Below are positions 1-10,779 of a DNA stretch of 64,000 nucleotides, one piece after another. A program made the position numbers and the translations under genes. The stretch covers positions 16,616,001 through 16,680,000 of the forward strand of contig JBHGNT010000003.1 of the NCBI GenBank assembly GCA_043228905.1, given 5' to 3'. The notes under the pieces were generated by a model. It made no database searches and was not told the DNA's origin. It worked only from the letters and a program-made list of their open reading frames with translations. The stretch is from Azolla caroliniana (Eukaryota > Polypodiophyta). Within the stretch, counting starts at the first letter, position 1, and every line of letters starts with the position of its first letter.

Positions 1-330
1 ACTTAGGGCAAAACGATAGTTAGATGTAGAATAGAGTCTTCTGTGTGGTAGAATAGAGAGAGTTGTTGTGAGCCTCTATTTGTGAGTGTGACAGAAGAGA
101 GAGCCATGAGAGAGTTACATAGAGAACAGAGAGAAGAGTGAGTGATTCCATAGCTATGTGAGCTTGGATGTTAAGAGCCTTGCGTGGCTAATTCACGCTA
201 CATAAAGAGTGTTGTATACTATCTCCTTTGTATTCTCCATTGTATAGTGGGTCTATTCTCCCATGGTTTTCCCCATTTAGGGTTTCCATGGTTTTACCCC
301 TTTAGGGTTTCCACGTAAAAACTCTGTATT
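1..330 (+). repeat. Remnant LTR/leader of copia element A
   Basis: This stretch has no coding frame. It contains purine-rich runs and then a duplicated motif (about 255-315) in which 'tttagggtttcca' occurs twice. The same kind of '..ccc-attt-gggttttcca..' text closes the LTR of element F near 62880, so it is read as the 3' part of a copia LTR. No primer-binding site lies between it and the gag frame that starts near 365, so the junction has probably suffered a small deletion. The left end lies outside the window. Confidence 0.5.
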
Positions 331-364
331 TTGTGCATTTTTTGTTTTCTATTTTGGCGTTATT

Positions 365-1727
365 GTGTTTTCTATTTTGGAAGACCTTCTCATATTCAAA
401 GACTTGTACGAGCCCATCGATAGAGCAGAAATACCCATGAGGGTATTAGAGTCTGAATGGAAACTTCTAAACAAAAAGGTAGCAACCACCATCAAACAAT
501 GTGTCGATGTAAGTGTCCTTCGGCATATGGCGAATGACACAAATGCTTACGAGATGTGGCAGAAGTTGTGAGGTCTATATGAGAGGAAGAATGCCCTCAA
601 CAAAACATCTTTGATGAGAAAGATTGTGAGGCTGAAATATAGGGACAAAGAAAGCATAGTGGAGCATGTGAGCATATTCATGGGGTATGTGAATCAACTT
701 GTGGCAACCAAGTTTCCCCTTCAGGATGCAATGTAGGCCATACTGCTATTGTGTACCCTGTGGACAACTGGGAGAATCTAGTGTTCACTCTTAGCACCTC
801 GTGTCAAGAAGAGAATTTGTGTCTATAGGCGGTAAAGACAAGCATCTTGAATGAGGAGACAAGAAGGAAGGACAAGGGTGTCCTGTCCCAGTCGGAGTCA
901 AACTTGACTCATCATACTGACAAAGGAAGGAACAGATAGAGAAGTCCACTAAGAAGGGAGAAGTCCCAAGCCAGATCCAAGTCCAGAGGCAAGCTGACAT
1001 GCTTCTATTGTGGAAAGCCTGGACACTTTCACAAGGACTGCCGAGACATGAGGAAGGACAAAGGTGTTAGCAATAATGTCGAGCCTAGGAAGATTCCTGA
1101 TGACAAGGGCACTTCAGTCTTGGCTATAAGTGCAGAGGAGATCTTGTTCATTTGTGAGCAAGCAACCACAAATCTTGCAAGTGAAGAGTGCACTTGGGTA
1201 ATCGATTCGCGTCGAGAGAGTGTTTCTCGACTTACATAGTCGGTGATCATGACTATGTAAAGATGGGAGATAATCGAGATTGCAAGATAGCTGGCATAGG
1301 AAGTGGATACCTGATGACGTCGATAGGTTGTCGGCTGATCTTGAGGGAAGTTCAACATGTCCTCGATATCAGAGTAAATCTAATATCGACCGATAGGTTG
1401 GATGACGAGGGCTATAGTGGTATTATCCAAAACGGCAAGTGGAAGTTCTTTTGAGGAAACCTCATAGTGACCCGAGCATACCCCACTATGCAAGTCCGAA
1501 GTGAGTGTGGTAGCCGACTCGAGTGGAGAGTTATGGCATAAGAGGCGAGAAGGGAATGCACCTGCTGGCCGACCAGGAACTTCTCCTAGAAGTGAGAGGA
1601 GTACACTTGGAGAAGTGTGTTGACTGCTTAGTCGGAAAGCAGAATAGAGCAACATTCCACTCAAGAGCACCAAGAAGAAGAGAAGCTACATTGGAACTAG
1701 TGCACACCGACGTCTGCTATGTTGGGT
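365..1727 (+). pseudogene. Copia element A gag, protease and pre-integrase (decayed)
   Basis: The frame encodes a UBN2-type copia Gag (about 365-900), a complete CCHC zinc knuckle near 990-1035 (CX2CX4HX4C, begins CFYCGKPGH), a retropepsin remnant near 1195 and the GAG-pre-integrase segment near 1500-1690. It is broken by in-frame stops at about 569 and 735 and by frameshifts. The protease active site is damaged: the TWVID start is present but the SGA that should follow is replaced. In an intact element this polyprotein would form the capsid and mature pol. The gag is more diverged from the gag of elements I, II and F than those are from each other. It stops at about 1727 where a foreign gypsy fragment begins. 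Confidence 0.8.
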
Positions 1728-2238
1728 TTTCCGCCTAGCTATTGCCGGTGGGCTCCTCTGGATTCTCCTTTTGTTGTTCTAGTTTTGACACATTCCGCTC
1801 ATTTGCCTTCTTTACCCATTTGGTGGCCTGCTTCTGGATGGCTTCTTGGGTTTGCCACTCCGTTGCTTTTCTTTTTGACCTCGTGGTCACTTGTATGTCT
1901 GCGACTTCCGCTACCACCATGTTTACCGTTGGTTGCTTATCGTAGCTTTTCGCCGGACATTGGTTACTGTAGTGTCCCTCTTGTCGGCAATAGTAGTAGT
2001 AAGCCTTCCGGTTGTTGCTGGATTCTGCTTTCGCTCTAGCACCCGGTTGAGGTCCTGTTGTAAGTGCCTGGCCTTGGTCCGGTCGGAATAAGCCATCGCG
2101 GTTGGCTAACAACCGACAATGGTTGAGAATATAAAGGGTAGTTCGAAGAATAATGCAAGGCCTAAGGTGTTCGAATAGAATACACAGTACAGAAGACCTC
2201 TGAATTGAACGGGCTTGTAGAGACGATGAATTGAACAA
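1728..2238 (-). pseudogene. Ty3/gypsy gag fragment with zinc knuckle
   Basis: A 167-codon minus-strand frame carries a zinc-knuckle relic whose first cysteine is now tyrosine (YYYCRQEGHYSNQC), followed by a segment rich in K, Q and E. Its order and wording match the Gag of the gypsy element G2 at 29800-30030: the knuckle, then 'VTTR.K', then a 'W..QEAI..QA..WV.KAN' helix. It is therefore a fragment of a G2-related gypsy Gag. It interrupts element A between the pre-integrase domain and the integrase C-terminal region. I see no LTRs or target duplication, so it may have arrived by repair or recombination and not by simple integration. Confidence 0.7.
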
Positions 2239-2660
2239 TCATGGAGAGAGTAACGAGCATGCTCTCTCATCCTAAACTGCCGAAATCCGACTGGGCTGAA
2301 GCGATGTACACGGTTGTCTATCCGATCAACAGGTCTCCCTCAGTGCCACTAAAAGGTGATGTCCCACAAAGGGTGTGGACAGGAAAGGTTGTCACCTATC
2401 AACACCTGAGGGTGTTCGGATGCATGGTTTATATGCAAGTATCTAAGGATTAGAGGTCAAAGCTTGAGGGTAAGTCAAAAGCATGCATATTCATGGGATA
2501 CTTGGAGGACGAGTTCGGCTATAGGCTATGGGACTTTCTTATCGTCGATAAGAAAGTAGTGAGGAGTCAGGGACGTCGTCTTCTTGGAAGACAAGACTAT
2601 TCAGAACTGGAAGCAACAGAAGTCGGAATCGACTTCCTAGTCAACTCCCACTACCACCGA
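2239..2660 (+). pseudogene. Copia element A integrase C-terminal region
   Basis: The coding text of element A resumes with the conserved 'MERV.SML.H..LPK..WAEA' segment that follows the integrase catalytic glutamate in copia elements. It continues through 'INRSPSVPL' and 'PQRVWTGK' to about 2453, where a stop interrupts. Degenerate text between integrase and reverse transcriptase continues to about 2660. The same segment is present in elements I, II and III. The N-terminal part of the integrase core is missing, replaced by the gypsy gag fragment upstream. The LINE begins immediately downstream. Confidence 0.8.
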
Positions 2661-2683
2661 CTTAACTCTTAACTCTTCACGAC

Positions 2684-4741
2684 TTGTCTATGCATTGTAA
2701 GAATTTATATGAGTTATCTCTTGCCGGAAAGATGATGTGTTATGGTTCTCTTTCACATATGCCTTCCTTCTTTACAATTGAAGATATATGCATAGGACTT
2801 AAGAAATTGGCCTCTCGAAAGGCAAGTGATCTTCAATGTATAAAGGCTGAAATGCTCAAATGGACGGGAAAGGAAGCACATATATGGATAAGCGATATGT
2901 TTAATGATGCATTGCAACATGGTATGCCGTACGATTGGACTACAAATTGGATCAAACCTTTACATAAAGGTGGAGATATAAATAATGTAAACAACTATCG
3001 AACCATCATGGTTGGCTCATTAATGGCAAAACTATTTGGATGTATAATGGAATCAAAGATAAGTGTATGGGCTGAAAAAAGTGGTAAGAGAGCTTATGGA
3101 CAAGCTGGCTTTCGGAAACACCATAGCACCATTGATCACCTTATCACCCTTCGAGTATTAATGGAGGAAAGTCGCCTTAGAGGTAAAGGTTTATATTGTT
3201 GCTTTGTAGACTTCAAGAAAGCTTTTGATATGGTACCTCGTGAGCATCTTTGGAGGCGAATGGAAGAACTTGAGGTGCCAAGTGAATATATGCTTGCAAT
3301 TTCCCGAATTTATGAGAAGGTTATATGTTGTGTGCGCATGAGAGATAAACTTTCAGATTTTTTCAAAAGCACTATTGGTGTTAAGCAAGGATGCCCACTC
3401 TCACCAACACTATTTGGTCTATGCATTGATGAATTGGAAGAAATGGTTACCAAGTTTGCAAAGGAAGAATGTGTTGAAGAAGTTGCCATTGGGAATGTTG
3501 TGATTATGCTTTTGCTATATGCAGATGACGTAGTGCTTTTTGCAAATACTTTAGGAGATGCACAAAAGCTTATGAAGGCATTGGAAAAATTTTGCATGCA
3601 TACTAAATTAAGTGTCAATAGCTCTAAAACAAAGATTATGCTTGTGAAGAGCCAAAAAAGAGATAAACCATGCATTATGTACAACAATGAGCCACTTGAA
3701 TATGTGGAAAGCTTCAAATATCTTGGCCTTGAAGTTCCTTCAAATCATAGATGGAATGAATGTGCTACACGCCGCTTAGAGGCGGGCAAACGAGCATACT
3801 ATGCATTTGAGAACACATGCAATCTTGGAGATATTAAGTGTTGGGTCCTCAAGAAATAACTTTTTGACACTTTGGTGACACCAGTTCTTCTCTATGGGGT
3901 GGAAGTATGGGGCGGTAGCATCCCTAAGTCTACGTGGAAAGAGTTTGAAAATGTCCAAAAGCATTTTCTTACCAAGTTTCTACAAGTTAAGAAACAAACG
4001 CCCTACACCCTCCTCCTCCTTGAGACGGGATCGCTTCCCATTGAGATCATGGCCATGGAAAGGGTTGTTGAATACATGCTTAAGGTTCAAAAAAGTCCCT
4101 CACATCGACTTCCTAGAATTGCGTGGGAAGCAAGCAAAAAGATCCAAAAGACGCATAAAAGGAAAATTTTGTGTTCCGGTTGGATGCAAGATACAGAAAA
4201 ATGGTTTGGTAGATGGGATGCGAGACACTTGCTTCATGATGCATCATTAGATTCCTCTGTAAATGAGGCATTTTTGCAACGCCAATGTATCATGACATGG
4301 GACAAATGTGGAGGCTCACGCTTCACACATTATACTACACATGTTGCACCTAACTACAAAACCATATTCTTTGCGGAACGGGGAAATCGTACACATCCAT
4401 ACATGTTAGAGTCCATACCATTATCTGCCACTCGAACCATTGCTTCCATGCGACTTAGCTCACATGCATTGCGATGTGAAACAGGGCGTTGGGGTACAAG
4501 TGATGAGAGTGGTCGGCTATGCACACTTTGCCCTAAACAAGTTCGCGAGTCTGAGTATCACACTTTGATACAATGCTCTGCCTTTGACCATATTCGACCA
4601 TGCTTTCCACATCTCTTCGATCGAGCCCAATCTTTGCATGAATTCCTCTCACAACCACAATGTGCACTCTCGATTGCAACATTCATTGGTAAAGTTCTTG
4701 AACATCGAGAGTCACTACTCACTTTCACACGTATCACGTGA
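2684..4741 (+). pseudogene. LINE reverse transcriptase ORF2, one in-frame stop
   Basis: A 391-codon frame (2684-3859) is followed in the same frame by 289 codons (3872-4741), separated only by a TAA at 3857-3859. Reverse-transcriptase motifs are clear: FVDFKKAFD (motif A, near residue 180), KQGCPLSPTLF (motif B) and YADD (motif C, near residue 278). After the thumb region, the C-terminal part carries the LINE zinc knuckle CTLC...HTLIQC near 4527-4573. Reading the stop as a decayed glutamine codon (CAA to TAA) restores one continuous frame. It is by far the least damaged reverse transcriptase here. The N-terminal endonuclease is absent, so the copy is not autonomous. Confidence 0.85.
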
Positions 4742-4796
4742 AATGTAATATTTTTGGTCTCATAGGTCATATTTGATCTCCGAAGACGATAATATA

Positions 4797-4820
4797 ATCT
4801 ATCTATCTATCTATCTATCT
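4797..4820 (+). repeat. (ATCT)n 3' tail of the LINE
   Basis: Six perfect ATCT units lie at the end of the LINE 3' UTR, immediately before copia coding text resumes. A tetranucleotide tail in place of poly(A) marks the 3' terminus of this non-LTR element. Confidence 0.85.
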
Positions 4821-5318
4821 TAAGGCCAAGTGAACCGACACAACCAGTCGGTAGTGCCGAATATGAGTCGGTTGGCTTGGAGCAATTGACTAATACAGAT
4901 GAGTCGGAGTCGCCATATCTATTGAAGTCGATCGAGGAATACGAATTGGAATCGGCTAACCCTGAACGACCGATCAACACATATGAACCCTAGCCAAGAG
5001 TAGAGTCGGCAGAGACATCCAGATTGGAACCAACAATGAGTGAAACGAGATGCCCAATTAGAGAAAAGAGAGAACCAAATACATATATATATGCCAGTCA
5101 ATACATCCTCTTAACTGATGAAGGTGAGCCTAAGTGCTATGACGAAACCATCGTCGATGAGCACAAGGAGAAATGGCAGAGTGCAATGCAAGAGGAGATG
5201 GACTCCTTGCACGAGAAATACACTTACGACTTGGTGGAGCTACCAAAAGGTAAGAGAGCACTCAGAAATAAAGCTGTTGATGATCTCTTACTTTGGGACT
5301 TTAGACTTTCTTAATCGT
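4821..5318 (+). pseudogene. Copia element A, start of reverse transcriptase
   Basis: The frame from 5024 shows the conserved entry into copia reverse transcriptase: 'LLTDEGEP.C..E', then 'W..AMQEEMDSLHE..TY.LVELPKGK..L.NK'. The same block precedes reverse transcriptase in elements I, II and III. The segment before it (4821-5020) is the serine- and glutamate-rich linker between integrase and reverse transcriptase. The frame breaks off at about 5315, where the conserved 'KWVYKLK' step should come, and sequence of another element in the opposite orientation begins. The catalytic YVDD region and RNase H of element A are therefore missing. Confidence 0.8.
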
Positions 5319-6322
5319 TGAGGTGTGCATGAACTTAATCAGAATCTTTCAACCAAAGATTGTACAATCGCCGAATTAGATAGATTTTGGTGGCGGTCAC
5401 CTTGTCATAAGTGTCTAACAACGCTTTTCATAATTGGAATGTCGTCGAACATGATTGTATGGTACAGTAAACTGATTCGGATAGGTGCATCTGAATGGTC
5501 ACATGCACTATCCAATCTAACTTTTTCCATTCATTTGACTTAACTCTTCTGGAGGATTTTCGTTTTCGATCGGATCAATCTGAGATAGTCTTGCATTTGT
5601 TCCTTCTAGAAGTTATAGTTCAATCCCTCAAACTTCGTGACACTCATCTCTGATGAGCCGGATGTGGACCCCATTCCTGACTCGAGCCGATTGGTCATAA
5701 AGTTTTGTCGAGAGGTGGCTGCGATCGGTCGGAGGGCGCAACCAACTAGCTGGTTCACCCAAATTTGATCGAGTAGAATTGGACACAAAGTTAGTCGATT
5801 GGTCGGCCAATTCTGCTCGAAGTAGCTACGGCCGAATGTGGAGTAGAGCTGACAAGTCTATCCCGTTGTGATGCGTAGCCGAATTGAGAAATAATTGTGT
5901 TGATTGGATTATCGATTTGTTTTCGAATACCTATTTGATTTCCAATAACAAAACCGATCCTGCTCCAAGTGACTACAACGAATGAAGAGACATCACCGAG
6001 TGGTCTACCCAAGTTTCACTTAAATCCGGATAGAGCACGAATGGTGTCACCTAGTTCAAGATTCCAGTATGAGTGAATACAAAGAAGGGAGAGAGTACAC
6101 AGCCGAATGGTGTACTTGAGGTGGGTCTAGTCGAATAGACTGTGAATCCTAGAGATGTCTCTTCTCACAGAACATTAATATGTAGTTGCCAAATAGAAGA
6201 TTTCAGTTTGTCTGAAATCTTGGGAGGAACCTTTTCAATGTATAATCAGAGATGTTGAAGTCTTCAAAGAACAAAGCAGAAATGTTGGTGATGGAGCTAA
6301 TGAAGACCGACAGCGAAAAGAA
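5319..6322 (-). pseudogene. Copia element H gag remnant
   Basis: On the minus strand, reading from about 5790 down to 5330, the text includes 'VTKFEGLNYNF', then 'KEQMQDYL', then after frame changes 'LLDTYDKVTATK' and 'YLIRRLYNLWLKDSD.VHAHL'. These are typical steps of a copia UBN2-type Gag. Several stops and frameshifts break it. The leader between gag and the primer-binding site (about 5800-6320) shows no coding signal. The element faces left and is truncated at about 5319, where it abuts element A. Confidence 0.6.
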
Positions 6323-6340
6323 CCTCTCGCTTTGATACTA
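6323..6340 (-). other. Primer-binding site of element H
   Basis: The minus strand reads TAGTATCAAAGCGAGAGG. This is a two-base variant of the plant copia site TGGTATCAGAGC, complementary to the 3' end of initiator-Met tRNA, and lies two bases inside the LTR edge. Confidence 0.6.
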
Positions 6341-6342
6341 GA

Positions 6343-6720
6343 TGTTGTAGATAAGGTCGTGAAAGGCTGAGAAAAACGCTATGATAGATAGCAAAAACAA
6401 ATAAAACGGTGGCTGCAATAGTTCTGCACTATAATACTCAGCAATCAGACAGAGAGGTTTTCTATCTCACCTTTATTTATATAGCGGGAAAAGAAAACTA
6501 TAATATATATAAAGTAAAAAATAAGAGCACAGGCCAGTTTGGCGTTTTCACACTATGTAGTATGTACATGATGGATGTATCTATGTACATACATATAACA
6601 ATAAATACAGCGAAATATGTACATACAATATGCATAAGAAGCCCTTCTTCTAATACACAAGGTAACGAACAATCGCGACTCCAAAGACAACACACAATCC
6701 AAAATATGTAGAATTTAGCA
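6343..6720 (-). repeat. 5' LTR of copia element H
   Basis: The block begins on the plus strand with TGTTGTAG, next to the primer-binding site, and probably ends with TTAGCA at 6720, giving TG...CA ends. It is AT-rich. The only short frames are accidental. Its outer edge is only 20 bp from the stop codon of the lipase gene, so it probably lies in or right next to the lipase 3' UTR. The outer boundary is inferred, because no second LTR is present for comparison. Confidence 0.5.
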
Positions 6721-6740
6721 GAAGAAGGGCTACTAATTAA

Positions 6741-7998
6741 TTAATAATGGTGAGCAGAGCCTGCATGGTCATGGTCATGGACATGGTCATCAGCATCATA
6801 CATAGTGTCCCGACGGGCGTCAACCGCCTCCACATTGGAAGGCTGGACGTCATACCACTGCCACAATTTGTGAGGCTTTATGAGGTCGCCGTCCTCCATG
6901 TATCTGCATATGAAGAGCTTCGCACGGGGGATGAGGTGATGTGGCCTTGAATCCACACCAAGTATAGACAGAAGGCTCTGGCGTATGGAATATGGCGTGC
7001 TGTGGAGCCCACGGAATTGGGGCGGCAGATACTGCGCAGCTCGGAAGAATGTGATGTAGGCGGAGCAAATGGGGTCGTGCGTGTTCACGTACAGGCTCGG
7101 CCTCCACGATCTCAGCGACTCAAACCGTTTCCTCTCTTCTTCCACCACCTCTGCCTCTTGCGTCATGGAGCTCAATGCCCGCGACGTGATCTCGTGTACA
7201 ACCCCCACTGTACTGAGAAGCCATATCGGAAGCTTCAGCTTTGAGGATATGGATCCTAATGGCCTCTCGTTTCGTAGGGTCGGGTGTGGTGGATTGAAGA
7301 GATGTGCTTCTATAAGCTTCCCCTTCTCTGCCATGGCACGCCCTACCAGCAATCCTATGGCCGCCCCTTTCGAGTGCCCCGTCACACACACTCTCTCCCA
7401 CCCCACCTCTTCTACCGCCCTCTTCACCGCATTCAGCCCCTCTACGAACCGCGGGTTACATTCTAGCCTTCCCAAAAATATCATAAGATCCGCCTGCAAA
7501 TCTGCCTTTCTCATCATTGTGCCACGGAACACAATCACTATGGTTGCCGGCCCCGTGGGAGCATGGCCTAGCTTGCTACGGTAAACCGCCCCAAAGATAG
7601 TAGGGCTACCGGTTTTGGACTGGTGGAGAAGCATCTCCTCCAGCTCGTAATGGAAATGTGTCCACCATATGGCGGTATCGGTGTCCACCTCGGATGGAAC
7701 TAGCTGTCCACCTCTGTGTTTTCGGTCTTCCTCGAGCTTGTACACGCCTTCTACCAAGCACGCCATCGCCGCTTGTCGGTAAAGATTTTCCCTATCCCTA
7801 ATTATGACAACTTAATGAAACATTAATAAATAATATGGGTTCAAAGCTACTGAATATTAACAATATATGTAATCACAATCCGTTGATTAATTATGAGCAA
7901 ATAATACTTTAATCAACAACTGACCAAATCTGAAGGTTGCTATAGTCAGTGGCGTTGATGTCCTTGAGCTTCTCAAAGCTTTTCCTACCCTTTCCCAT
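6741..7998 (-). CDS. Class-3 lipase-like alpha/beta-hydrolase (At4g10955-like), copy 1
   Basis: The large second exon (about 7797-6741) encodes some 350 residues of a plant class-3 lipase-like protein. Counting from the methionine at 7766, it has the N-terminal 'ACLVEGVYKLEEDR' block, an oxyanion-loop-like 'VFRGT' (79-83), the nucleophile elbow GHSKG with Ser132, a candidate Asp231 in VNTHDP and a candidate His299 in LIKPHK. The usual elbow is GHSLG, so the lysine is notable. The frame stays open upstream of 7766 to an AG acceptor at 7798-7799. A short first exon (7998 to about 7921) reads MGKGRKSFEKLK... and is conserved in copy 2. Exact splice sites are uncertain. The C-terminus is rich in Asp and His. 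The substrate is unknown; members act on acyl esters. Confidence 0.85.
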
Positions 7999-8454
7999 GA
8001 CAGAAGTTTTGAGAAGTTGATGAAACACTTGGTTCCAGAAACCAGAGATGAGCACAATTTGATGGTTTTGAGGTAATCACTCCTGACAATATCAGTATTT
8101 TACATATAGAATTGCTTATTACATGAGAACTCTCAATCGCTCTCGAAATCAGAGATACCTAGACCTATTATGACCACAAGTCAAAGTCTATATAGAAAGA
8201 TAGCATATGTAACTTAGTGGATATTATGTGTCTACGTCAAAGTGGCATTGAAGTGGAGCTGCACTTTGTTGCAACAAACTAATTCGTTAGAATAAATAAA
8301 TAGAAAAATAGTAAACATGACAAGAAAAGGTAAACCAACGTTGTGAAAAGGGAGTTTGTGGGGTGCATCTATAACCACCACAGTCCCTAGAAGTTGTCGG
8401 TTAGTTGTAGAGAGACAAGATTAAACCATACAAAAGTTTTTTTCTATTTTTATC
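7999..8454. other. 5' flank of lipase 1, no gene seen
   Basis: The first 60 bp upstream of the proposed start still align with the same region of lipase 2 (51942-52010), which suggests shared 5' UTR. Beyond that the sequence is AT-rich. I see no coding frame and no transposon ends. A clear TATA box could not be assigned. Confidence 0.5.
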
Positions 8455-8669
8455 ATAACCTTGGTGGATAAGTTGTTTACATTCGTGACACTAGATTTTG
8501 GGTTCAAAACCCAATTTTCTCATCTCTCTATTTCTCCACATGTATCCTCTTTCATTACTAGATGCCAATGAACAATGTAGGGGTTCATCCCATGACCATT
8601 TGGTCTCCATGTGCAACCATACAAATTGAGCTACATCCACATGGGCGCTCTCTCTCTCTCTCTCTCTTT
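8455..8669 (+). repeat. tRNA-like SINE copy 1 with (TC)n tail
   Basis: The block starts with an A-box-like 'TAACCTTGGTGG' (8456-8467). It contains a B-box-like 'GGTTCAAAACC' (8501-8511) and ends in a pure (TC)n tract at about 8648-8668. A second copy with the same order and closely related body lies at 50222-50438, next to the other lipase gene. Internal pol III boxes and a simple-repeat 3' tail are the signature of tRNA-derived SINEs. The right end also lies close to the primer-binding site of element E, so part of it might instead belong to that element's LTR. Confidence 0.55.
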
Positions 8670-8688
8670 CAATTTCATAATTCCTACA

Positions 8689-8700
8689 TGGTATTAGAGC
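8689..8700 (+). other. Primer-binding site of copia element E
   Basis: TGGTATTAGAGC differs by one base (C to T) from the initiator-Met-tRNA complement TGGTATCAGAGC and is identical to the sites of elements B1 and B2. It marks the start of an internal region running to the right. Confidence 0.75.
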
Positions 8701-9928
8701 TCTGAAGGAGCCCAACCCCACCAAGAATCTTGGCGTGGTGTCAACACCAAATGTGTTAATTAAAGAAACAATATTTGACTATGTCAAACGTTGGAGCGAT
8801 AACGAATATGGTAGCAAATGCCACCTAAGTATCGTTTTGCACTCATCACATTGAAAAATTGAATGATAAAAATGATCAACCATGGCGGAATGACTATAAA
8901 AATTATATTAGAACAAAATAAGTTGTTAAATAAGTGGTGTGATTTAAACGCTCTCGTAGAACCCCTCCTTCATATGGAGGACACACATAAGCAAAGTGTG
9001 AGAACCGTGACCATCTCCTAACAAATATGGGATAGATTAGAGGTTGATTACCTTCATACGGACGTTACGTCCCAGGTTTCCAATTTAAAAACTTTAATAA
9101 ATATGAATATGAATGAAAATGATGATGTTGACTCGTTTGTCAACAATTGAAGACTTCGCCTTGATGATGTGATCCTTTTAGGACTTCGTTTGCCAAGTTC
9201 TATTTAAATTGCCCTCTTGGTAGCCGTCCTACCCCCATCATGGCAACCATTTATAAGCACAAAATCCACATCAACCAACATTAGTATCCCAACATTAGTG
9301 GCATCAATCTCACAAGAAAACCTACATCGTAGGGCAATAAATCAATGTCCCTCATCTCACACCGCACTTTATATCAAGCATCCAAAATACAATAAAAAAT
9401 CTTACAATAAACCTAGATCAACATACCAATCTAACAACTCCAAATTTTATTCATGGACCTCTAAATTTCATGATTCAAGAGATCATAACAAATCTAGGTT
9501 CCTTGAATCGTTTTGCACAAATTGTCAAAGGAGTGGACATGAAACAAAAGATTGTTCTAGGAATTCTAATAACAAAGGGGAAAGAGCACATAAACAAGAG
9601 CACTTTGACAATGCATCACATAATGACTATGATCAAAATAATGACATATGTCTTAGTGACCAAAATTTTGATGAGGACAATGAAGATTCATTTCATTGCC
9701 TTTATGGCCCTCTCTTCATTTAACCAATCTCCCACTTCAATGTAGATTCTTGATACATGTGCCACATGACACCTCACCTCAAGGGTTGAATGACTCAAAG
9801 ACTATAAGCCCTTAGAACATCCATTCCCCATGAGATTTGGGAACAATGAGGTTGAATATGCCCTTGGACATGGGATTGCCCATCTTGAACTTTCTGATGG
9901 AAAATTCATTGAAGTCAATGAATTTTAT
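8701..9928 (+). pseudogene. Copia element E gag and protease fragment
   Basis: Degenerate Gag text runs from about 8840. The open part, 9217-9723, starts with a 'LPPSWQPFISTKSTS' block, continues through a long Asn/Ser/Lys-rich segment, and has a complete CCHC knuckle CTNCQRSGHETKDC. After the stop at 9721 the retropepsin follows in another frame near 9747. Its active site reads DTCAT where DTGAT is expected, so the catalytic glycine is now cysteine. The coding text 'VEYALGHG.AHLELSDGK' continues to about 9925 and then stops at the LTR of element C. Everything downstream of protease is missing. This element is AT-richer than the other copias here and belongs to a different lineage. Confidence 0.7.
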
Positions 9929-10316
9929 TGTTAGGTGTGTATAGGAGTGTAAGACACACACAACAAGTACAAACATAACACTCACAGAGAGAAGACAATG
10001 GCAGGAATAACTCTCTCTATTGATAAATAATGCTAAAACTGAAGTCAGAGTTGAAATTATATATCCCTAGGGATTTATTTCAGTTCACACAAGTACAAAC
10101 ACAACACTCACACAAAGAAGATAATGGTTGGAATACCTCTCTCTATTGATGAATAATGCTAAAACTGAAGTAAGAGTTGAAATATATCCCTAAGAGCTGA
10201 ATCATGTATGTGGTAACATGGGGAAAAAACCTGTAGCCAACACTAGAGTAAAAAGTGCCCATCTATAGAGAAAAGGTTCACATCAAAGGTACTCAAGGAA
10301 CACATAAGTGTAACAA
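9929..10316 (-). repeat. 3' LTR of copia element C
   Basis: The block begins TGTTAGGTG and ends GTGTAACA (TG...CA). It is followed at 10317 by a C-run that reads as a polypurine tract (CACGGGGGTT) on the minus strand, as expected for the 3' LTR of a left-facing element. Inside it, a segment of about 110-125 bp occurs twice (about 9949-10066 and 10078-10190). The pairing LTR is missing, so the boundaries come from end signatures only. Confidence 0.6.
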
Positions 10317-10416
10317 ACCCCCGTGGAGTGAATGATGTGAACACATATAGGGAGTGACAAATCAACCCCCACAAGGCAATAAGCTTAAAGCTTTGCGAAA
10401 AGCTTCAAACATTATG

Positions 10417-10779
10417 TGTCATGACATAGTGACATAAAAAACATTATCGGTGAGGATTGAACTTACAACCTCACTCAAGCTATGTGTTAATGACTGGTGT
10501 TGAATCCCCCTGAAACGGACCAAGGAGGTTACAAGTATTTATTATATGAGCTAAAGTACATGCATTAAAATATTCTAGAGAATAGTTTGGAAAGTATTCT
10601 AGACCCCTATAGAACCTTTTAGTTCTAGAACTATCAAGAGTATATGACTAAAGAATATTTATATATATAATACACAAGTAAATGCTTATATCAAAATGGT
10701 TGAGCATGATATCTTCTTGAGTGAGGTTGCAAGTTCAATCCCTGCTAACCATATGTTTTTATGTCACTGTGTCATGACA
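10417..10779. repeat. Short element with ~65-bp inverted ends
   Basis: The first and last 65 bp are imperfect inverted copies of each other, each starting TGTCATGACA and reaching to a CTCACTCAAG core. Each arm carries a B-box-like 'GTTCAATCC' sequence. The middle (about 10485-10650) matches the central part of the LTRs of N1 (18580-18760 and 20370-20500), including the 'ACTGG.GTTGAATCCC' stretch and 'TTCTAGAAC' motifs. It is either a solo LTR of that family whose 5' end was replaced by an inverted 3' end, or a MITE built from it. No convincing target duplication was seen. Confidence 0.6.

Larger units (their letters stand above)
2661..4820 (+). mobile_element. 5'-truncated LINE (non-LTR retrotransposon)
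   Basis: A non-LTR retrotransposon lies inside element A: integrase text of A ends to its left and the reverse-transcriptase N-terminus of A resumes to its right. Only ORF2 from the reverse transcriptase onward is present; the endonuclease and ORF1 are gone, as usual for 5'-truncated LINE copies. The 3' end is a short (ATCT)n tract and not poly(A). I could not find a convincing target-site duplication, so the left boundary is approximate (within about 30 bp). Confidence 0.8.

Noticed and set aside
1728-2238. 167-codon frame as a host zinc-finger gene
   Set aside because: The knuckle and following text match the Gag of gypsy element G2, and it sits inside a copia element.
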